A stretch of 64,000 nt of DNA from Providencia rettgeri (GTDB lineage Bacteria; Pseudomonadota; Gammaproteobacteria; Enterobacterales; Enterobacteriaceae). The position numbers were made by a program, and so were the translations under genes. Positions 58,545 through 64,000 of this stretch are shown one piece after another (the first letter of the stretch is position 1; each line of letters opens with the position of its first letter). The stretch covers positions 3,100,001 through 3,164,000 of the forward strand of contig NZ_CP163512.1 of assembly GCF_041075285.1 (NCBI RefSeq). Direction: 5' to 3'. The notes under the pieces were generated by a model. The model was not told the DNA's origin. It searched no databases and saw only the letters and a list, made by a program, of their open reading frames with translations.

Positions 58545-59558
58545 ATGAAACCGACTTATTTAGCTGGATTATTGATAGCCGCCTTTTGTTCTACCTCTGC
58601 ATTTGCAGCTGATATTGTGACAGTTTATTCCGCTGATGGTCTACACGATGGCAACAATAGTTGGTATAAGAACCAATTTGCTGCTTTCACCAAGCAAACA
58701 GGCATTAAAGTTCAATATGTAGAAAGCGGTTCAGGTGCCATCGTAGAAAGGCTGGCTAAAGAGCGCACTAACCCTCAAGCGGATGTGCTGATCACCGTTC
58801 CTCCCTTTATTCAACGCGCCGCTAAAAATCAGTTACTTGCTGAATTTACCCCGGACGCAGCCACTCATATTCCAAATTCAAACGCTTACTACACCCCCAT
58901 TGTCAATAATTACCTAACGTTTATCTATAACGCGAACTTATTAAAATCACCGCCTGAAAATTGGGATGCACTACTCGACTCTCGTTTTAAAAATAAATTG
59001 CAGTATTCCACACCTGGACAAGCAGGCGACGGGACGGCAGTGATGCTACAAGTTTTTCATAGTTTCAAAAGCAAAGACGCTGGGTTCGATTATTTAGGAA
59101 AGTTACAGGTCAATAATGTGGGGCCATCTGCTTCTACAGGAAAGCTCACCGCCCTTGTCAACAAAGGGGAATTGTATGTTGCTAACGGTGACTTACAAAT
59201 GAACTTATCCCAAATGGCACGAAATCCAAATGTGCAAATTTTCTGGCCCAAAAATGAAAATGGTGAACGCAGTGCTCTGGTTCTGCCGTACGTCGTCGGC
59301 TTAGTGAATAATGGTCCAGAAACTGAAAATGGCAAAAAATTGATTAATTTCTTGTTAGATAAGCCATCCCAAAGCCGTGTCAGTGAGCTTTCTTGGGGCA
59401 TGCCTGTCCGTTCGGATATCACACCATCAGATGCACAATATCGTACTGCGGTGAAAACCTTAGAGGGAGTGAAAACTTGGCAACCCAATTGGGACGATGT
59501 CGAAGTGTCTCTTTCTGCTGATATTTCCCGCTGGCAGCAAGTCACAGATAGCGAGTAA
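58545..59558 (+). CDS. phnS: 2-aminoethylphosphonate-binding protein
   Basis: Periplasmic substrate-binding protein of an ABC importer, 337 residues. Signal peptide cut after STSAFAADI; the mature protein looks like the iron/thiamine/phosphonate class ([41 protein letters not shown]). The ATG has GGAG nine bases upstream. First gene of phnSTUV with a candidate PhnR site in its promoter. Confidence 0.93.
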   Translation: MKPTYLAGLLIAAFCSTSAFAADIVTVYSADGLHDGNNSWYKNQFAAFTKQTGIKVQYVESGSGAIVERLAKERTNPQADVLITVPPFIQRAAKNQLLAEFTPDAATHIPNSNAYYTPIVNNYLTFIYNANLLKSPPENWDALLDSRFKNKLQYSTPGQAGDGTAVMLQVFHSFKSKDAGFDYLGKLQVNNVGPSASTGKLTALVNKGELYVANGDLQMNLSQMARNPNVQIFWPKNENGERSALVLPYVVGLVNNGPETENGKKLINFLLDKPSQSRVSELSWGMPVRSDITPSDAQYRTAVKTLEGVKTWQPNWDDVEVSLSADISRWQQVTDSE

Positions 59559-59564
59559 TTTGGC

Positions 59565-60674
59565 ATGTTAATGAAACGACAACCTATCACCACGATGCAA
59601 AAAACCGCACACTCTGGTATTACCTTAGAGTCTTTGCGCGTGTCTTACCACAATCATGTCGTGCTAAAACCACTCGACTTAACCATCGAGCCAGGTGAAA
59701 TATTAGTGCTCATTGGTCCATCAGGTTCAGGCAAAACAACAGTATTACGCGCAATCGCAGGGTTTGCACAGCCCGATAACGGGCGAATTTTATTGGGTGA
59801 TATGGATATCACCCACCTTCCCCCCTATCAACGCGGTCTGGGAATGGTGGTGCAAAACTATGCGCTTTTTCCCCATATGAAAGTTGAAGACAATGTCGCA
59901 TTTGGGCTTCGAGCACAAAAAAAGTCTAATTCATTGATTAAGGAGCGAGTCGCTGAGGCATTAAATATTGTTGGTATGACGGATTATGCAACCCGCTACC
60001 CTCATCAGCTTTCCGGTGGGCAACAACAGCGTGTCGCCATTGCAAGAGCTATTGCGGTACGTCCTCGCGTGTTACTGCTCGATGAACCGCTTTGTGCGTT
60101 GGATGCGCAAATTCGTCACAATATGGTAGAGGAAATTGCGCGTTTACACCGCGAGCTCCCTGAACTCACCATCTTATATGTCACTCATGACCAAACTGAA
60201 GCCCTCGCATTAGGGGATAAAATTGGCATCATGAAAGAGGGCTATCTTGTTGCTCATGGTGAAAAAAACGCCTTGTACCACCGACCGCCAAACCGTTTTG
60301 CGGCTGAGTTTTTGGGGCGAGCTAATATTTTACCCGCCACACCTCTCTCCTTTTCCGCCACGCCTGCTCAAGTGAATGTCAGTTGTGCGGGTACATTGTT
60401 AGAGGCACAAACATTAGGAATGCGAGCGGGTACCCAAAAATTTGTGTGTATTCGCCCGCAGCACATCACTTTAATTCCTCATTCTAAAGCGACTAATCAA
60501 CTCCATGGCAGATTGCAATCCATTCGCTGGCAGGGGGATCTTACTCATTTAATTTGTGATGTTGCAGGGGAAACGATGAGTGTTGCTGTTACACACTTAG
60601 CAACCCCTCCTCACGTTGGCGATAAGCTCACGTTATGGTTTTCTCCTACTGATACCGTTTTGATTGAGGAATGA
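59565..60674 (+). CDS. phnT: 2-aminoethylphosphonate ABC transporter ATPase
   Basis: 369-residue ATPase. Walker A GPSGSGKTT near residue 55, signature LSGGQQQRVAIARA near 150, Walker B VLLLDEP near 170, and a C-terminal TOBE-like regulatory domain. It energises the PhnU/PhnV permease. The start is six bases after phnS; a second ATG at 59571 is also possible, neither with a strong ribosome site. Confidence 0.93.
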   Translation: MLMKRQPITTMQKTAHSGITLESLRVSYHNHVVLKPLDLTIEPGEILVLIGPSGSGKTTVLRAIAGFAQPDNGRILLGDMDITHLPPYQRGLGMVVQNYALFPHMKVEDNVAFGLRAQKKSNSLIKERVAEALNIVGMTDYATRYPHQLSGGQQQRVAIARAIAVRPRVLLLDEPLCALDAQIRHNMVEEIARLHRELPELTILYVTHDQTEALALGDKIGIMKEGYLVAHGEKNALYHRPPNRFAAEFLGRANILPATPLSFSATPAQVNVSCAGTLLEAQTLGMRAGTQKFVCIRPQHITLIPHSKATNQLHGRLQSIRWQGDLTHLICDVAGETMSVAVTHLATPPHVGDKLTLWFSPTDTVLIEE

Positions 60675-60675
60675 T

Positions 60676-61533
60676 ATGTCACACATCAGATTGTCAAAAG
60701 GCCCCTCCTTGACGCTCAATCCCTTGTATTGGGTCTTGCCACCCCTACTGGTGCTCATCACACTATTTTTTTACCCACTATTGCTTATTGCAGCACAAGC
60801 ACTACAAACTAAAACAGGGGAATTTGGGCTAGACGCATTTTGGCAACTTATTGAATCAAAGCGTTTTATTAGTGGGTTATGGAACACGCTACACATTGCC
60901 TTTTTTGCCACAATGGGTTGTCTGGTTGTAGGTAGTGTTCTATCGCTGATATTGGTTTTTGTGCCGTTTCCGGGCAGCCGATTTATCACTCAAGTGATTG
61001 ATACTTTTATTGCTTTACCGACATTTTTAATTACCCTTTCGTTTACGTTCATTTATGGCTCAGCGGGATTACTCAACGGGGCATTAATAGCGATGTTCGA
61101 TTTTGAGCTTCCCCCTATTGATTTCCTGTATTCCGTTAATGGGGTGATTTTAGCTGAGATCACCGTATTTACCCCGCTGATCATGCGTCCATTAATGGCT
61201 GCACTGCGCCAGATAGACAAAAGCCAACTCGAAGCCGCCAGTATTTTAGGTGCGCATCCTGCGCGTGTTATTACCCAAGTTATTTTTCCTGCCGCCATCC
61301 CTGCACTGCTTGCTGGTGGTAGCCTCTGCTTACTACTAACCACCAATGAATTTGGCATTGTCTTGTTTATTGGGGCAAAAGGCGTCAACACCTTACCCAT
61401 GATGGTATACAGCAAAGCTATACTAGAATCTGATTATACGGTGGCTTGTATGATTGCCATGGTCAATATTGTGCTGTCGATCGGGTTATTTTCCCTCTAT
61501 AGACTGGCGACAACTCGCCTTAGCGCTAGGTGA
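60676..61533 (+). CDS. phnU: 2-aminoethylphosphonate ABC permease PhnU
   Basis: 285-residue inner-membrane permease with about six helices and the ABC permease loop EAASILGAHPARVITQVIFPA near 188-208. I start at the ATG at 60676, with GAGGA five bases before, directly after the phnT stop; the open frame begins at a TTG 12 bases earlier. The final codons (SAR and stop) fall inside the short repeat copy F, so the natural C-terminus may have been changed. Confidence 0.9.
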   Translation: MSHIRLSKGPSLTLNPLYWVLPPLLVLITLFFYPLLLIAAQALQTKTGEFGLDAFWQLIESKRFISGLWNTLHIAFFATMGCLVVGSVLSLILVFVPFPGSRFITQVIDTFIALPTFLITLSFTFIYGSAGLLNGALIAMFDFELPPIDFLYSVNGVILAEITVFTPLIMRPLMAALRQIDKSQLEAASILGAHPARVITQVIFPAAIPALLAGGSLCLLLTTNEFGIVLFIGAKGVNTLPMMVYSKAILESDYTVACMIAMVNIVLSIGLFSLYRLATTRLSAR

Positions 61534-61599
61534 GAGGCTGTTAGCTAAAATGGTTTTAATTCAAATAAAAATTCACCATCAAAATAAACGGCCCTTAGG
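61526..61599. repeat. MITE-like repeat, copy F (short), inside phnUV
   Basis: 74 bases matching the right end of the element (TTTTAATTCAAATAAAAATT; AAATAAACGGCCCTTAG). It covers the phnU stop codon and ends beside the AGGAG of phnV. Confidence 0.75.
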
Positions 61600-61607
61600 A
61601 GCTAATA

Positions 61608-62405
61608 ATGTTGATTTGGTCTAAAAAAGGGCGCATAACGGTCATCGTTATCGCTGTCACGCTATTTAGTAGCTTATTTTTACTACCATTGATGATGATT
61701 TTACTGTCGAGCTTTAGCCGACAATGGAATGGCATTTTACCCACCGGGTTTACGTTTGAACATTTTGTGAATGCGTTTAGTGGACCTGCATGGGATGCCA
61801 TCTTATCAAGCTTAATCGTTGGGTTGTGTGCCAGTTTATTTGCTTTGTTTTGTGGACTTTGGGCTGCATTAGCGCTCAGAAGGCAAAGCACCAAGTGGCA
61901 AAAATTTTGCGGTATCGTATTTTATTTACCCAGCGCCATCCCATCTGTATCGATTGGACTTGGGATCCTTGTGGCATTTAGCCAAGGTTACTTTCAGATG
62001 AACGGCACATTTTGGATCGTGTTTAGTGCCCACTTTGTTCTGATCTCTGCGTTTACTTTTAGCCACATTTCCACAGGGTTAGCACGTATTTCTCCCGATA
62101 TTGAAAATATTGCCTCCAGCTTAGGCGCTTCCCCTTGGTATCGGTTATGTCATGTGACGTTACCATTATTGATGCCATGGATGATATCAGCCTTAGCATT
62201 AAGCCTATCACTGTCTTTAGGGGAATTAGGCGCAACCATGATGCTATATCCACCTGGGTGGGTTACATTACCAGTGTCGATTTTTAGCTTAACCGATCGG
62301 GGGAATATCGCCGATGGCTCTGCACTCACCATAGTGCTTGTGGCAATAACCCTACTATTAATGATGAAGCTAGAAAGAATAGCCAAAAAATTGGGGCAAA
62401 AATAA
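61608..62405 (+). CDS. phnV: 2-aminoethylphosphonate ABC permease PhnV
   Basis: 265-residue inner-membrane permease, six helices, with the coupling loop ENIASSLGASPWYRLCHVTLPLL near 165-187. Partner of PhnU. AGGAG six bases before the ATG comes from the junction with repeat copy F. Last gene of phnSTUV, followed by a strong terminator. Confidence 0.92.
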   Translation: MLIWSKKGRITVIVIAVTLFSSLFLLPLMMILLSSFSRQWNGILPTGFTFEHFVNAFSGPAWDAILSSLIVGLCASLFALFCGLWAALALRRQSTKWQKFCGIVFYLPSAIPSVSIGLGILVAFSQGYFQMNGTFWIVFSAHFVLISAFTFSHISTGLARISPDIENIASSLGASPWYRLCHVTLPLLMPWMISALALSLSLSLGELGATMMLYPPGWVTLPVSIFSLTDRGNIADGSALTIVLVAITLLLMMKLERIAKKLGQK

Positions 62406-62410
62406 TCACG

Positions 62411-62432
62411 AAAAAGCCTAAAAAGGCTTTTT
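62411..62432 (+). terminator. phnSTUV terminator
   Basis: AAAAAGCCT / AGGCTTTTT stem five bases after the phnV stop. Confidence 0.9.
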
Positions 62433-62766
62433 CACTTTTCATCCATATCATCGAGTGTTTCAATAATCGTATTTTTAACATGCTTAACATATTTAATACA
62501 ATTAACATATTTAAAAATAATTTAAGTTATTAATCATAAAAGCATTGAAATGACACTTAAGTAATTAGGCGGACAATTTAAAATAAATCGCTGAGTATTT
62601 ATACTGAAAATTAAATATCATTAATCCACTGAGGCTTAAAAAAAGCGTTTTCCATTGCATTAAGCGAAAAATCAATATTAAGTTTTTATTTAAACTATCG
62701 CTATTTAATAACAATCACATATTGTCTAAAATGCTCTTTCTTTATATTAATAAAAAGGAATTTTTC
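62433..62766. other. non-coding stretch before the pilin pair
   Basis: About 330 AT-rich bases, presumably the promoter region of the pilin-like genes. No box assigned. Confidence 0.45.
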
Positions 62767-63270
62767 ATGAATTTGCTAAAAAAAAGTGGATTAGCATTGC
62801 TCGTCTGTGTTTCTTTACCTGCGTTATCTGCTGTCCAAAATATGCCAATTAATATTAAAGGTACATTTTCAAATGTCACTCAGCCTTGTACGGACACTAA
62901 GCTTGAATTTACCACGGCTTTCGGCGCTATTAACACGCTAGAAAAAGTGGGTGATGAAACATCCTATAGAAGCTCAGGCGGTTTAAGTTTTAATTGCCAA
63001 TTCCCTGCTAAAGCAAAACTAACGTTCACCGCCAACAATGCACCAAATGCACCTGATTTATTTAAAACATCGAGTGATGCTTTTGGTGTTAAATTAAAAT
63101 ATAATGATGTGGAAGTAAAACCGGGTCAGTCTAATGATCTTAACGTTTCCCAAGGAAGTAATTATATTTCTTTCCAAACAAGCATGAAACGTGTATTAGC
63201 CAATGGCCCTAACGATTTTGGTAATCATACTTTTGATATCATCGGTAATTTGGCGATTACTTACCAATAA
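62767..63270 (+). CDS. pilin-like secreted protein
   Basis: 167 residues from the ATG at 62767 (AAGGA eight bases upstream; the frame opens at 62722). Signal peptide ending near LPALSAVQ, then MPINIKGTFSNVTQPCTDTK, a second cysteine in LSFNCQFPA, and a C-terminal strand NLAITYQ. This is the FimA-type fold by pattern. The next gene is a paralogue. Likely the start of a second fimbrial cluster beyond the window. Confidence 0.72.
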   Translation: MNLLKKSGLALLVCVSLPALSAVQNMPINIKGTFSNVTQPCTDTKLEFTTAFGAINTLEKVGDETSYRSSGGLSFNCQFPAKAKLTFTANNAPNAPDLFKTSSDAFGVKLKYNDVEVKPGQSNDLNVSQGSNYISFQTSMKRVLANGPNDFGNHTFDIIGNLAITYQ

Positions 63271-63283
63271 TATATTACCTCTA

Positions 63284-63322
63284 CATTTTGAACTGAGTCA
63301 TCGTGTTACTCAGTTCAAAATG
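63284..63322 (+). terminator. strong hairpin between the two pilin-like genes
   Basis: 15-bp perfect stem (CATTTTGAACTGAGT and its complement) with a 9-base loop, only a short T run. May protect the first transcript or partly terminate to lower the second. Confidence 0.75.
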
Positions 63323-63373
63323 TTTGATTATAATAAATGAGTAATAACGCTTATTTTATTTGAGATATTTATA

Positions 63374-63883
63374 ATGTATGCCATTAACTTAAAAATATTT
63401 ATTCCATCTATATTATTATTCGGTATTACACCTTACTCTTTATCTGCAACACAAAATATGCCTATTCATATTAGTGGAACATTTTCAAATGCCCCATTAT
63501 GTCAACTTACTGACAATTCGACCTTTTCAAACTTTACTCATGAGGCTAATTCCTCTAAAAAAATAGGGCAAGAAACCACAGCACACAAAGTTCCGCTTTC
63601 CATTGATTGCGAAGCACCAGTTAACGCTCAATTATCATTTACAACACCGGCAAGTGCCCATTCTAGTCAGCTATTCCAGACGTCGAGTAAAGCACATGCT
63701 ATCAAATTAAGCTGGCAAGGTGAGCAAATACTACCGAATAAAAGCATTGCTATCACGATGACGCAAAATCAAAAAATTTATTATCTCGACGCTGCATTAG
63801 TGAGAGTTGCACCGAGTGGCGTAGGTGATTATGGCGAACACACGTTTAACATCGCAGGGAATTTGGCGATAGATTACCCCTAA
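63374..63883 (+). CDS. pilin-like secreted protein, paralogue
   Basis: 169 residues with a signal peptide (IFIPSILLFGITPYSLSA). Shares QNMPIHISGTFSN, a later cysteine (LSIDCEAPV) and the C-terminal GEHTFNIAGNLAIDYP with its neighbour (GNHTFDIIGNLAITYQ). Pilin fold by pattern. The first cysteine is shifted (APLCQLTDN). Perhaps a second subunit of the same organelle. Confidence 0.7.
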   Translation: MYAINLKIFIPSILLFGITPYSLSATQNMPIHISGTFSNAPLCQLTDNSTFSNFTHEANSSKKIGQETTAHKVPLSIDCEAPVNAQLSFTTPASAHSSQLFQTSSKAHAIKLSWQGEQILPNKSIAITMTQNQKIYYLDAALVRVAPSGVGDYGEHTFNIAGNLAIDYP

Positions 63884-64000
63884 ATAATTTCCAATGATAT
63901 CTGTGATGATAAGTTTTCCATCTTGCTGATTTCTTAAATTTTTATTGATTTGACTAATTTTCAATCCAAAAATAAAAAATAAAATTTTCATTTTTCTTTA

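Overview
The window looks like the chromosome of a Morganellaceae member, most likely Providencia. The evidence is the low GC content, the conserved enterobacterial block lptFG-pepA-holC-valS-yjgM-rraB-argF, ERIC elements, and an MR/P-type fimbrial operon with an MrpJ-like regulator. Family assignments are from memory of protein families; no search was run.

Layout. (1) 1-6.8 kb: rhamnose catabolism (rhaA, rhaD, rhaT, fucO, rhaM; regulators rhaR and rhaS convergent). rhaB is probably just upstream of the window. Rhamnose is isomerised, cleaved to DHAP and L-lactaldehyde, and the aldehyde is reduced to 1,2-propanediol. (2) 7.2-14.9 kb: an unnamed catabolic cluster with a DcuC-type carrier, a MetC-like C-S lyase, a fumarase/aspartase-superfamily lyase, an MmgE/PrpD protein, a DapA-like aldolase and a LysR regulator. 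The lyase plus MmgE/PrpD pair resembles iminodisuccinate lyase/epimerase systems. (3) 15.3-26.7 kb: a ten-gene chaperone-usher fimbrial operon, its MrpJ-like regulator, and a divergent MarT/FidL-like membrane regulator pair. (4) 26.7-28 kb: debris that includes a truncated Hcp (type VI secretion tube protein) start joined to a small membrane protein. (5) 28-31.9 kb: fruBKA with two Cra-like sites.

(6) 32.7-41.6 kb: accessory DNA next to tRNA-Leu(CAA). It holds a PAAR-DUF4225 type VI effector, several small membrane proteins that look like immunity proteins, two IS3-family elements, an IS256-family remnant, two uncharacterised genes, and a decayed CP4-57-like segment (YfjQ-like and KlcA/ArdB-like). 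A 20-bp copy of the tRNA 3' end at 38.3 kb suggests tandem insertion at leuX. (7) 42-45.3 kb: ampH, a 28-residue membrane protein, a dense hairpin array and two paralogous uncharacterised genes. (8) 45.3-55.5 kb: the conserved housekeeping block, with ERIC elements abutting holC. (9) 55.5-62.4 kb: the Salmonella-type 2-aminoethylphosphonate system phnXW / phnRSTUV. (10) 62.7-64 kb: two paralogous pilin-like genes.

A short repeat family with CTAG-tipped inverted ends recurs at six places (4.75, 32.25, 41.83, 44.40, 58.34, 61.53 kb). It behaves like a MITE, and one copy overlaps the end of phnU and abuts the ribosome binding site of phnV.
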